NCBI GenBank assembly: GCA_030267965.1 | Contig: BRYA01000171.1 | Span: 9,869 to 73,868, forward strand | Origin: Triparma columacea | Lineage: Eukaryota > Sar > Bolidophyceae > Parmales > Triparmaceae | Direction of reading: 5' to 3' | DNA length: 64,000 bases | In this document: piece by piece, positions 1 to 10,679 of the stretch | How positions within the stretch are numbered: the stretch's first letter is position 1 | How the letters are laid out: each line of letters opens with the position of its first letter | The notes under the pieces: generated by a model | What the model saw: the letters and a program-made list of their open reading frames with translations, nothing else | The model's database searches: none | Told to the model about the DNA's origin: nothing | Position numbers and translations under genes: made by a program

Positions 1-4
1 CCTT

Positions 5-775
5 CTAAGTCATCGGCTCGCTCTTCGCGCTCCTCCCACTCACCTCCTTCTTCAAAACCCCCTCCCCCTTCACACCCACAAACTCCCCCCTCAACCCAGC
101 CTTCCCCTCCACTCCTACCTCCCCACTTCCAATCCCTACTATCCCCTCCCCCAACGAGCCGTCGATGTCCTCGTTCTTCTTGAACAGCTGCGACCGAGAA
201 TGGGTATAGTCAACATTGGATTTCTCAAAATTCTTTATCCACTTCTCCTCGAACCTGCTCCTCTCCTCAGCCGGTTGCACCGGCCTGTTCTGAGCAGTCA
301 AGTTCCAGAGCTTCTGGCTGCTTATGCTTTCCTCCAGAACGTAGTCAGGGGCGGTCGTCACAGGTGCACCATTGAGGCCACGCAGAGCCCCACTTGTATT
401 ATTCAAAACCGGGGTGGCACCCCCAGGGAAGCTCACGGGATAACTGCTATCGTCAGCAGACATCGAAGGCGAGCCATAGCTGCTCAATGATTCCCTGTCG
501 ATGGGTAACTCCACACCATCAAACCCACCGCTCGCCACGGCTTCAAAAAAGTTTGCCTCATCTTCCTCATCTTCACGATTATCGTCCTCGTACCAGCCCC
601 AGTTCTTGCTATTGACCCTCTTCATCGTGTCTGTCGATTGTATAGCTCCAGGAAGAGACTTTGGAGGCTGTTTGGTGCTGTTGTCTAAAGGTCGCCTGCT
701 GGTGCGCTGGCCAATTTTTACTGTGTCGCGCTCTTTAGGAGGTGAGAGTGCGCTCATAGATGGAGATGCCTTCAT
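5..775 (-). CDS. Hypothetical acidic, disordered protein (256 aa)
   Basis: An uninterrupted frame runs from an ATG at 775 to a TAG at 5-7, so the gene is complete at the window edge. The protein is low in hydrophobic residues and looks mostly disordered. The N-terminal 50 residues are basic and Ser/Pro-rich. A central segment around residues 52-80 holds the motif NWGWYEDD followed by a run of Glu and Asp, and is the most likely conserved element. A second ordered patch near residues 145-190 is rich in Trp, Phe and Glu and could form a helix. The tail is Gly/Glu/Val-rich. I do not recognise the family. The gene is divergent from the ferlin gene, with a shared upstream region of about 410 bp. 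No membrane segment or signal peptide is visible. Confidence 0.6.
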   Translation of the reverse strand: MKASPSMSALSPPKERDTVKIGQRTSRRPLDNSTKQPPKSLPGAIQSTDTMKRVNSKNWGWYEDDNREDEEDEANFFEAVASGGFDGVELPIDRESLSSYGSPSMSADDSSYPVSFPGGATPVLNNTSGALRGLNGAPVTTAPDYVLEESISSQKLWNLTAQNRPVQPAEERSRFEEKWIKNFEKSNVDYTHSRSQLFKKNEDIDGSLGEGIVGIGSGEVGVEGKAGLRGEFVGVKGEGVLKKEVSGRSAKSEPMT

Positions 776-1187
776 CTGTTTCGCCCACAGAATCTGTGGT
801 TATCTAACGTCGTGTGAGGGAAGTAAAGAAATGAAGTGCACTTCAGAATTTGGCAGAATTGGAAAAATTTCAACAGGAATGAGTCAGAAGTGAAATCATT
901 ACGAGACGTCGTGCTTCTCTGGAATAGCTCCGGTAATCTTGCAATGAATTGCAGGGGATCTAAATCCCTGGTTAAATTACGGCCAGAAGTATTATTTATG
1001 ACTTATTTTAATCAACAATTTATTATAACCATTCAACCTCGTTAAAATATTTCGCGCATGCGCTCTCCTTACTTGTGGTGAATCAGCCGCAGGCTCTAAT
1101 ACCATGCACCCGGTCTAATTTCCAAAACTTGATCTTCCAGATTTCCTTGTCCTGCCTTTGCCACCCTCAACCTCAAAACCTGTTGCC
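776..1187. promoter_or_regulatory. Divergent intergenic region between the acidic protein gene and ferlin
   Basis: This 412-bp gap separates two gene starts that face away from each other, so it should hold both promoters and 5' UTRs. The middle (about 960-1045) is clearly AT-rich compared with the flanking genes. No convincing TATA box, RNA gene or conserved motif could be assigned. Confidence 0.4.
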
Positions 1188-4100
1188 ATGGCCTCCTCTC
1201 CAGCTCGCAAGTCAAGCGTATTGGACAGAATGGTTTCAGGCACGATGTCTCCTGCTCCCGCCCAGCCCGAAAGCGAGAGCGACTCCAGGGACTCTGAGAG
1301 TGAGACTGAGAATGATAAGGTATCCCAGGTTGCCTCGACTTATAATGCCTCCAAGAAGGCTGATGATTTAGCCGCCCATCGAAAAGAGATGGAGGAGGCG
1401 AAGCACAGGTTAGAGTCTGCTAGGGAGGGTGACTGGCTGGTCCATGTCCATATTATTGAAGTGAGGGAGTTGAGGTGAGATGGAGGAAAGAGTAGAAGAG
1501 TGTGGGGAGTCACCGCCACTGACCTGCTCCCCCCCCTCCCATCACCCCTAGAGCTACCGACCCGGATGGCTCTGCAGACCCTGTTGTGGTTGTGGAGGTT
1601 GACTTTGGCGACGGGAAGAAGCAAAAGGCTGCCACTAGGGTGGTGTCGAACGACAGAAACGCCGTGTTCGATGAGACCTTCAAGTTTGAGTTCAAGGATC
1701 TGACCCACAGTGACATTGAAATGGGACAGATTTCCGTCTCTGTTATTGATGCGGACGTTACAGTTGCAGGTGAGAAGGAAGAGGGGAGAAGCTGCCTTGT
1801 CTTTTTGACTAATGCGATCATTTCCGCCGCTCGCCACGCAGGCCACGGCGTCGGAGACCTCATTGGCGTCTGGAACGCGGATATCTTTGAGTCGATTTTT
1901 GCTCTCAATCACCACGAGCTCTACAGGCAGTACGTTTGCCTTGAGAACGACGAGGCCACGAACGCTGATGAGTCGGGAACGCAGGGTTTTTTGAAGCTTT
2001 CGGTTTCGGCCACTGGCCCTGGCCAGAAGAGACGCCAGCATAACATTGATAAGGAGAGGGCTCTCGAGCGCAAGGCTGCGGAGGCTTCAGGGGACTCCCT
2101 TGGTACGCCCATGATGGCCCCCATGCAGGCTGTGGAGCTCCGTTTCCTTGTCGTTAAGATTCACAACATCGAGAACCTCGTTGTGCCCGCATCCAACTGC
2201 TTCGTGAAGGTGAGAATGGACAAGAAGTGACAGTAACAGTAGACTCCTCTTTTGTTCCCCCGCCAACACAACCCCTTCCGCGGCTCGCTTCGCTCGACGC
2301 TCGCAGATTGAGTTTGGGACGTCCCACTTTGAGACTGCCCCCACTGCAACCCTCCCCATGCCGCACTTTCCGCACCTCTTCCCCTGCCGCTACAGCAACA
2401 TCAATCAATCCGTCTGGCTCGCCGTGCTCCACCCAACGATGACCCAGTCGATAAGGATCACGGTATGGGAGCGGAGGGGTCAAATCGTGTCTTCCAACAG
2501 ACTAATTGCGACCACACAGCTCCTCAAGCTCTCCCGCGTTCGCGCTTACCCTGAAAAGTTCAAGAAGACGCAGCTTCCCTTTTATGGAGCCCCCCCCAGC
2601 ATGTACGGTTCTTCCTCGCACGCAGTCAAGCTGATGAACACGCAGCCTCTCGCGAACGCCTCCCACTTCCGGGGGCGCATGACTATCTCGCTTGAGGAGA
2701 AGCAGGGTGTGAAGAAGGACGGGTCCTCGCGCCCGCAGAAGAATAAGGTGAAAGCAATCAAATCTATCACGCCGAGGACCCTCCAGACCTACCACTTGAA
2801 GGCCTTCGTCCCGGTAGGGGCCAACATTCCGAAGACGAAAATGTCCTCGACCATGTCAAAAAACGTTATGTCAGTCCGCTTCTCCGTGTCTTCAGCATTT
2901 TGCTCCACAAAGGTCATGAAACCTTCCAAGTCGATGATGTGTGAATGGGACAGCTCCGGGGTGCTTAATGTGAAGGTGAGAGTAAACTAGTTGAAGGATT
3001 TTGACAATTCTTATCACTAACGCAAACAAAAACCTTCCTGCGTCTCGTTGCAGTTCAAAGCCTCCAAGGACCCACTTCAGGTCCCTGATCTGGTCATCAC
3101 GTTGATGAAGGGAACTGCGCCCAAACAGATCCCAATCGCCTACCGCAGAATTTCCGCCGTATCGCTCCTTGAGCTCACTGCTTTCCCGCTGATCCCTGGC
3201 GACACCAACAGCTTGGATGCTGGTGAGGTGAGTGACCCGGCAAGGATTGATTGAAATAGATCGCGAAACCAACAATTAGTAAGGTGGCATTTTGGATACT
3301 AACTCGAACCCTCGATCGTCGCTGCATTCCTCCCTCAGCCCCAGCTCACATGGATTCACCTGAAGGAGGACAAGGCCGTGGACGCCATCAACGACACCAT
3401 ATTTCCTGGTTCTATTTTCGCCAAGGTTGGCCTTTACGCCCTAGATGGTGACTCCAACAACTCCGAGGCACAACCTTGGAGACAAGAGTCGATTGCAACT
3501 GGCCCGAGGCCCCCCAACCGCAAGTCAACAGTGAAGATTGACCTGTATAGGGGGAGAGAACTTCCCCCTTGGGACGCCAACACTGGGGCGTTGGATGCCT
3601 ACGCCAAGATCACGATAGGTTCTCAGACGCTTACCTCTAGCGTGAAGCCAAACTCCCGCAACCCTTCGTGGTATGAATCTCTCCATTTCACCACCTTCCT
3701 CCCCCCTGACAAAACAAGGAGGCCGGAGGTTGTAATCCAAATCTGGGACAGAGACGAGGGCATCGGCGAGTCTGATGATTTCGTTGGGAACTGTATACTT
3801 CGTCTGAACGAGGATGACGGGGGGCCTCCCAAGTGGAGGAATATATTTTACCAAGAGGACGGGGACATCAATGGTGGGCAGATTTTGGTTGGAGTAGAGG
3901 TTCTTGATGAGGACGAGCGGGAGACGGAAGCGATGAGGGTGCCTCCATCTCCCATCGCTAGTGAGAGTGGGGTCGAAGGGGGGGGAGAATTAGAGGATGG
4001 GAACGGCAAGGCGGCAAAGCTCATCCCGATCCAAACAAAGTGGAGGGCAGCGAACATCGACATAATCGCCCTTTCCTGCCGCAACCTCAAATCTCCGAGC

Positions 4101-6385
4101 TCGTTCACCTCCGTGTCAAAGCCTTACGCCGAGCTTCACATTGCCGGGAGGACATACAAGACGGACCCCTCGTCAAAGCCTAAACCTACGAACTGCAACT
4201 TCTCGCAGCCGCTCTCCATCTCGAACATAATGCTGCCTGAAAAATACGAAGATGCCCCCTTCCTTGATGTGACCGTTTACGACAAGAAGGCAATCGGAAA
4301 GACTCTTTTGGGGACTGGAAGCTTCTGGTTGGGAAGTACTGAGCATTACAAGGCGCTCAAAAGAAAAGGGGTTTACGATGATGATAACGACGATGACGAC
4401 GATGACGACAGCAGTTGCTGCTCCTCTCATGTGAGCGATTCCAACGAGTGGATCAACCAGGCCCCCTACATGAAGAACAGGGAGACTCTGCTAAGCGACT
4501 TTCGCAGCAAGCCAATCTACAGTGTTGTCCCCCTGTTCAGGGGCAAGAAGTCTAACTCGACGAGTTCCACCCAAAAGTACGAGCTAGAGCAGATCGGCGC
4601 CTTCAATGTATTTGCGAAGATATCGTTTGCGGACGAGAACAAGAAAGACAACTCCAGGACTGAGGCGATTACCAAGGCCATGCAAGTGAAGCAGAAGTTC
4701 AGGGTGAGGTTGTACTGCTTGGATGCGGTGGACCTGACGGCCAAGGATGGAAAATCGTCGGACCCCTTCTTGAAGGTATCCTTGGGGTCGTCGAAGTTTG
4801 AATCGAAGAAGCACATGAAGACCCTGAAGCCTGAGTTCTACGAGCGCTTCGACATGGTGTGCAAGATCCCAGGTGACTCCATGCTCAAGATCGAGGTGTG
4901 GGACTACGATAAGTTCAGCAGCAATGACCTCATCGGTAGCACAGTGATTGACCTGGAGTCCCGGTGGTTCTCGAAGGATTGGAGGGGGATGGCTGTCAAG
5001 CCCTTGGAGGTGAGGAGAAGTGGAGGGAAGACAGAGGGTTGAAGTACATTTTCTTTCGTTGACATATCACTAATCTCCTTCGCTCATCGTCTTAGTCACG
5101 GGAGCTGAAGATTTCCAGCAGTACACAGTCCCAAGGTCAGCTCAAGCTTTGGGTTGACATGATCCCAATAAAGGACGAGAAGAGGCTCGAGAAGTTTGAC
5201 ATTACCCCCCCCCCTCCCCACGATTTTGATGTCAGGGCCGTGGTGTGGAAGAGCGAGGACATACCATCGGGCGGGGACTTCAGTGGGCAGAGCGACTTGT
5301 ACGTAAAGTTAAGGCTGGGGGAGGAGGAATGGAAGTCCACTGACGTTCACTACTTCGCTAAGAAGGGGAAGGCGAGCTGGAATTTTCGGATCAAGTTCCC
5401 AGTGTCTTTACGCCAGGGTGGGAGGGTTCTGGGGGGGGGGGAGGGGGCGAGCTACCTGAAGATTCAGGTCTGGGACGCTGACCTCCTGGTTTCGGACTGC
5501 CTATGCGAGGCCTCGCTTGACCTTTCCGACGCGTTCAAAACAGCTTATAATACGAGAGATTTGGGGATGGAGTACCACGTGTTTGGGGCTTCCGGGAAGC
5601 AGCTTAAGATGGCGGCGAAGAGGAAGGCGCTGGAATCCAAGGAGAACGAGTTCGTCATGCACAAGGTTCGGGAAGATGAGGATGAGGCTACAGAGAGGAC
5701 CAGCTTGCTGGGGAGGGAGGTGTCGGGGAATTTGTGGGAGGACGGGGACCTGGAGGGGGGGGGGAGGGGAGGGGTGAAGGAGAGTAATGAGAGGGAGAAG
5801 ATAGAGATGAAGCTGAAGAGCAAAAAGAAGGCGAAAAAGAAGAAGGGTATCCTGGAGCAGATTAGGGGCGGGTTGGGATTGACGGCTCCGGAGAACTCTG
5901 GGTGGATCAACTTCAGCAGGGTGGACTTGAAGACCGGGGAGGTAAGCAAGCGCGGGAGGGTCCTGATGACCCTCGAGGTCGTGCCGATAGACCTGGCGAA
6001 TAGGAGAAAGTGCGGGGACGGTAGGTCTGAGCCGAACGCGTTCCCTATGTTACCCCCCCCCGAGGGCCGAGTTGATTTCACAAAGATGATGTTCAACCCA
6101 CTCTACATGATCCAGACATGCCTAGGGGACACCCTCGCCAAGGAGTGCGGAGCGGGGTGTTGTTGTATACTTATGATGGTGGGGTTCGTAGCGGTGGGGG
6201 TGGTATTTGGCCCGGAGATACAGATACTTTTGAGTGTGCTCAACATGGTGCCGGCGGTGGTAGCCAAGTGGATTGTGTTGGGACTGGGAGGGAGCCTGAC
6301 GCTGTGCTGCTTCTGGCTTTGCTGCTGCTTCTGCAAGAAGGACAGGGTGGTGGAAGAGGATGATGACGACGATTGGGATGTGTAG
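1188..6385 (+). CDS. Ferlin-family multi-C2 membrane protein, seven exons (1558 aa)
   Basis: Exons 1188-1474, 1552-1769, 1842-2209, 2307-2975, 3054-3227, 3339-5009 and 5096-6385 join in frame with GT-AG introns to 1559 codons. Ferlins are tail-anchored proteins whose repeated C2 domains bind phospholipid, often with calcium, and promote vesicle fusion and membrane repair. Exon 3 carries ferlin-specific text (GVGDLIG, a HELYRQYV-like segment, then GFLKLSV), which is the FerI-type linker after a C2 domain. Further C2 domains with paired Asp residues lie in exons 4, 6 and 7. The last 80 residues hold two hydrophobic stretches rich in Cys (about 1484-1499 and 1510-1543) and a short acidic tail, giving the expected C-terminal anchor. 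An Asp run (about residues 910-920) interrupts one C2 domain. The start is the ATG at 1188; no in-frame ATG lies just upstream. Exon choice is strongly constrained by phase. Confidence 0.85.
2210..2306 (+). repeat. Introner-like intron in ferlin
   Basis: This 97-nt intron begins GTGAGAATGGACAAGAAGTG and ends with GGCTCGCTTCGCTCG just before CTCGCAG. Both end segments recur in introns of unrelated genes in this window. It is the clearest copy of the shared donor-side sequence. Confidence 0.55.
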
Positions 6386-6450
6386 GGCGGAGGATATATA
6401 GGGAATTTATTTGTCATGTGAAAAGTGAAAAGAGTCAAAGTTACGTGCCA

Positions 6451-7569
6451 TCATTTCCTTCTCGCCAGCATCTCTGCCTGAATCCTCTCGAACTCTGCGT
6501 CATCAAGCGGATCGTCGATCGCTTCCTTCTTCTTCTTCGTCTTCTTCTTCTTGTTAGTTTTTGTTGCCCCCCCGTACCTCTCCTCCATGCTCTTAAGCAT
6601 ATCCTCCATTGGGTTCTTCCTCTTTCCCCCTCCTAGTATCATCGCCGCTAGGTCCCCGTCCCCGCCTCCCCCTCCACTGCCCCCCATCCCTCCCCCCCTC
6701 CCTTTCCCCCTGATAGCGTTCATGAGCTCCTCGGCCTCCTTCTCCTCGTCCATCTTCTTCTTCTTCTTCTTCCCCCCCTTCCCCTTCTTCTTCCCGTTCC
6801 CTTTCCCCTCAGGCTCCACGTTCTCCTCCCCTTCCCCGCAATCCACAACATCCTCACCCTCGACCTCCCCCTTCTCGTCCCAACCCTTAATCTCGAACCT
6901 CTGTACATCCCCGTTCTCCACTGCTGGGTTAATGTAATCGTCGACCCACCTCTTAAAGTCCCCCGCAGTGCTCAGCATAACGCACTCAAGCATTTTCCCA
7001 AGGTCTCCCTCCGTGACCTTGTACCACTTCAGAACGTCCCTCCTCTCCTCATCGCTGCCCTTGTACTTGTCCTTGAATACCTTGATCTTACCCTCGTCAA
7101 CACGCTGGTAAATAGCGTTGAAATACTCAGTCCAACCGCAGTCCGGCTCGTCCATTCCCATGGAATCGTCGGAGGATAGACCGTATTGGTCGTAGTTTGA
7201 ACGCTTGGAGACGTCGGAGAGGATCTCGTAGGCACCTGAGATTGCCTGGAACTGGGCGGTTTTTTGAGCTTTCGAGGAATCTGATATTGTTGGGGGGAGC
7301 TTGTCTGGGTGACACTGTGGTGTTGATGTGATGTATATTAGGTGTATGTTGGAGTTAGTGTAGTGTGTGTGATTGTTAGAAGGCTTTGAATGGCATAAAT
7401 TTGAGGTTGACATTTGCCAGCGGGAATTCCCTCCGACTTGACTTACTTTTCTGGCCATTTTGAAGTAAGCTTTCTTGATTTCGTTGGTTGTGGCGGTGTT
7501 GGATATACCAAATATTGAATATAGATTTTCAGCGTCTGGGAATGCTGTTTCAATGAGTTCTTGGAGCAT
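6451..7569 (-). CDS. DNAJC9: DNAJC9-like J-domain protein (328 aa)
   Basis: Two exons, 7447-7569 and 6451-7314, join in phase 0 across a 132-nt GTAAGT..ACAG intron. The intron falls inside the J domain, so the HPD motif (CHPDK) starts exon 2. Residues 15-85 form the J domain, which stimulates the ATPase of Hsp70. The following region matches DNAJC9: FKDKYKGS near residue 140, an acidic linker, a long Lys/Gly-rich segment and a C-terminal helix ending AEMLARRK. Animal DNAJC9 is a histone H3-H4 co-chaperone, so a nuclear role is likely. The protein lacks the Gly/Phe and zinc-finger regions of type I/II J proteins. Its 3' end faces the ferlin stop codon across only 65 bp, so the two transcripts are convergent and may overlap. 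Confidence 0.8.
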   Translation of the reverse strand: MLQELIETAFPDAENLYSIFGISNTATTNEIKKAYFKMARKVSQVGGNSRWQMSTSNLCHSKPSNNHTHYTNSNIHLIYITSTPQCHPDKLPPTISDSSKAQKTAQFQAISGAYEILSDVSKRSNYDQYGLSSDDSMGMDEPDCGWTEYFNAIYQRVDEGKIKVFKDKYKGSDEERRDVLKWYKVTEGDLGKMLECVMLSTAGDFKRWVDDYINPAVENGDVQRFEIKGWDEKGEVEGEDVVDCGEGEENVEPEGKGNGKKKGKGGKKKKKKMDEEKEAEELMNAIRGKGRGGGMGGSGGGGGDGDLAAMILGGGKRKNPMEDMLKSMEERYGGATKTNKKKKTKKKKEAIDDPLDDAEFERIQAEMLARRK

Positions 7570-7891
7570 TCTTGGGTAGTTTTTCTCCCCTTCTTCTTTT
7601 TTTCCTACTTATATTTGATGGAAGTAAAGAGGGTAAAGAGGCACATCGCAAATTAAGATTTTCGAATACAAGTTGGGAGAAAGTCATACAGTCACATTCG
7701 GACAATTGTTTACGTCATAATCACAAATGAAGTTGAGATATGAACTTCCTAAACTCTGGACTTTGGACTTCAAATTCTCCTTCCTCCATTTCTGAATCCT
7801 GAATCTGAATTAAATTACTCCTTCTTCGTACCCCCAACCTCATCACCTCATCGCCTTCTTAATAGCCTCAATACTGTGAATAACGTTCAGA
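7570..7891. promoter_or_regulatory. Divergent promoter region, DNAJC9-like and syntaxin genes
   Basis: This 322-bp AT-rich gap lies between two divergent start codons. It contains a TTTACGTCATAA segment near 7710, which resembles a bZIP/CREB-type half site. Nothing else specific is visible. Confidence 0.3.
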
Positions 7892-9124
7892 ATGGACAGA
7901 CTAAATGAGCTTAACTCATATATGTCCAGTCTCGCTCAAACTCCACAACAACAAAACACTGTAGCTAAGACATCTACAGCAACAACAGCTACAGCTACAG
8001 AACAACTCAACAAGTTTCATCATCTAGCTGCCAACGTCTCTAAGCAGATTACACAAACCAGTCTTAAATTGCAGAAGGTGGGTATGTATGGAATGCCCAT
8101 GAAGCATATTATATACTAACCCTCCCCTCTCTCCCCCCCCACCCACCACACCACACAGCTTACCTCACTTGTGAAGCGGAGCACGCTGTTCTCCGACCCT
8201 GGTCCCGAGATAGACCGTTACGTGGGTGAGATAGGTTCCGACCTCAAGCACCTGAACTCCCTCGTCCTGACCTGCTCAGAGTTCCTGGCGGGCGCCAAGG
8301 GGAAGCTAGACGGCTCGTCCAAAGAGCACACGACGGTCGTCGTGGAGGCCTTGAAGGTGTCTGTAACGGGTGCGGCTAAGGAGTTCAAGAGCGTGCTCCT
8401 GGAGAGGACAGAGGGGATGAAACAGAAGGATGATAGGAAGCAGAGGTTCGGGAAGGTGGGGGGTCTGGCGGACGTGGGGAGACAGGGGGGGCTAAAGAAG
8501 AACATCAGCCTCGCCCCGCCGGCGAGCGCAGCCAACCAGTCGGAAGAGGGAAGAGGACTTAACATGAAACAGCAGCAGCTAGGGGTGCACAAGAGGACCA
8601 CCAACACCCCTAAAAAAGACAACCTCCCTCGTCCAGGAGGTCGGCCCAACGGGGGGGTAGGTGCGGTAACCCAACCCGGGGGTGGTCTCCCCTTGAACCC
8701 TTTGCAGAGCAAGTACGCAGCCGAGCTGTCCGCCCTGGACGAGTATACTAGCGGCAGCTCTCAGATGATGACGCCCTTTGAGATCGCGCAGATGGAGGAA
8801 CAGGGGGGGGAGGAGATGAGCCAGCTGCTAATACCTACAGCCAACAGCTACCTATCAGACCGCGCAAACGCCGTCAGTCAGATAGAGAGCCACATCGCGG
8901 AGCTCGGTACTGTGTTCCAACGGCTGGCAAGCATGGTAAACGAACACGGGGAACTGGTACAGAGGGTTGAAGACAACGTGGAGGACGCACACGATAATAT
9001 ACAGAGCGGAATTACACAGCTTACGAAGACGCTGGAAAGCCTGAGGAGCAACAAGATGCTGGCGATGAAGGTCATGGCTGTGCTGACGGTTTTCATCGTG
9101 TTCTTCGTCACTGTGCTGGCGTAA
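7892..9124 (+). CDS. STX5: Syntaxin-5/Sed5-type Qa-SNARE (383 aa)
   Basis: Exons 7892-8077 and 8159-9124 join in phase 0. Syntaxin-5 is the Qa-SNARE for ER-to-Golgi and intra-Golgi fusion. The conserved N-terminal region after the intron (LTSLVKRSTLFSDP, about residues 63-76) matches the Sed5 segment following its helical start. Residues ~295-355 form the SNARE coiled coil, with the zero-layer Gln in the IAELGTVFQRLASMV block. The final ~20 residues are a single hydrophobic tail anchor (MAVLTVFIVFFVTVLA) ending at the stop codon. The linker between the helical bundle and the SNARE motif is long and rich in Gly, Pro and Asn. Together with Sec31 in this window it belongs to the early secretory pathway, though the genes are not adjacent. 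Confidence 0.85.
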
Positions 9125-9197
9125 CGAAAACGCGAAAAGAGATATTGAAAAGAAAATACCCTTTAGTCAATTTTCTACGAACAACAAAATGGCGTCT

Positions 9198-10616
9198 TTA
9201 CATTCCCCCCTGTTTCCAATACAAAGTCTTAAAGTCCCTCTCCCTACTGTCGTTCTCCCTCGTGTACGAGCTCTTATCCTTCACCCCCCTTTCCACCATA
9301 GTCGCTCTAATCTCCTCCTTAACTTCCTCTTTAGTTCTGTCCATCCTGTCCTGAACGATCCTAATTAATTCGTCCTCGGAATCCCTGGCGTACGCCAGGA
9401 CCTTCTTCTCGTCCCACTTTGTCTTGGGCACACTCAAAAGGCAAATCTTCTCACGGACGTAATCAGAGTACTCGTAGGCAGGGAGGGGATCACCGGGGCT
9501 AGGGGAGAGCTCAGCTCGGATGTAGCGGGCGGGAGCTAGTTTGAGGACGCCGTTTGGGTTGTAGGATAGATTCTTTCTCAAGGTAGAGACCGGCTCCTCA
9601 ACGACCCACTCAAAGAGGCTGGGGTCCTTCTGTGAGTAAGTAAGTGTGTCGAGGTCAATCTTCCCTTTTCCCCCGACGTCCTCTCCGGGCAAAGCTTTCA
9701 TGAGCCGGTACATCTTCTGGTCAGGATACTGCTTCCTTGCCTCCTCCTCCGTCATCTCCCCCAACCTCCGGAACCTGCTGGGGGTGCTCAGCCGGTCTCT
9801 GCCAAACCTCTGCGACTTCTTTAGGTTCGTAATGGGAGCGCTCTGCGGCCGGATCTCCTTTATCTTCTTCGTGGTTCGCTCGTCCCAGTCCCAGGTCTGC
9901 ACCCTCCAGTCGTCGAGCTCCCTGTCTACTACTCCGCTCTCCTTCTTAATTGTTATCGTGCCCTGATACACAGCCCTTCCGGGGTAAGCGTTCATCATTT
10001 CGGTCTTCCCTTTCCGGCTCGTCCCTTTTATCTTTACGAACCCTGGAGGCTCCGATATTCTATCTACCGAGTTCAAGTAATCCTTGGCATCCTCAACCTT
10101 GTTCTCAAGCACCACCGTCTCAGTAGGCCTCTCCAACGTCTCCCACATTGCCCTACCCACACTGTCCCTATCGACTGGGTAGCTCTTCATTGGAATAGTT
10201 CCATGTCTGCCGTCGAAAACCTTTTTCTCTATCTTGGTGAATGTCTTCATCTCCCCCTTTACCCGTAAAGATTTCTTCTTCTCAACCACAACCTCTCTGA
10301 TCATTTTATCCCCCTTTCTCCGGATTCCTACCTTACCGACGCCCTCCACATAGGTGTCCTTTGGGAGGGAAGCCTTGTTTGCCCAGTTTTTCAGGTGCCG
10401 AGCAGATTTCCGATGAGTAGGTTTACCTGAGAACAAGGCCCTCATGGCTTTGTCGGCGTAAGGATCGTGCATACTGGTTATCGTACACTTTCGGGAGGGC
10501 GTTTTAGACGCAAACATTTCAGAGATTTCCAAGGATCCTTGGGGGAAAAGCCTAACCCCCAGAGTTGTTATCTTCTCCCCTCCTCTCTCTCCTGGCTTTC
10601 TTGCAAGATATTTCAT
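9198..10616 (-). CDS. Unknown basic protein (about 472 aa)
   Basis: The frame is open from 10679 to a stop at 9198. The first ATG of that frame directly abuts the stop of the upstream gene and opens with an unlikely hydrophobic AT-rich stretch, so I take the ATG at 10616; one at 10517 is an alternative. The protein is strongly charged (many Lys, Arg, Glu), with no signal peptide or membrane span. Segments such as RPQSAP near the middle, many Trp/Tyr-Asp pairs and a helical Glu/Arg-rich C-terminus (about residues 405-450) are reminiscent of cytoskeletal or ciliary proteins, but I do not recognise a named family and assign no function. It ends 73 bp from the convergent syntaxin stop. Confidence 0.65.
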   Translation of the reverse strand: MKYLARKPGERGGEKITTLGVRLFPQGSLEISEMFASKTPSRKCTITSMHDPYADKAMRALFSGKPTHRKSARHLKNWANKASLPKDTYVEGVGKVGIRRKGDKMIREVVVEKKKSLRVKGEMKTFTKIEKKVFDGRHGTIPMKSYPVDRDSVGRAMWETLERPTETVVLENKVEDAKDYLNSVDRISEPPGFVKIKGTSRKGKTEMMNAYPGRAVYQGTITIKKESGVVDRELDDWRVQTWDWDERTTKKIKEIRPQSAPITNLKKSQRFGRDRLSTPSRFRRLGEMTEEEARKQYPDQKMYRLMKALPGEDVGGKGKIDLDTLTYSQKDPSLFEWVVEEPVSTLRKNLSYNPNGVLKLAPARYIRAELSPSPGDPLPAYEYSDYVREKICLLSVPKTKWDEKKVLAYARDSEDELIRIVQDRMDRTKEEVKEEIRATMVERGVKDKSSYTRENDSRERDFKTLYWKQGGM

Positions 10617-10679
10617 AAAGATAATGAACAAATAAAATAAACCTTTTTGTTCATAAAAATACACTATTATTATACTCAT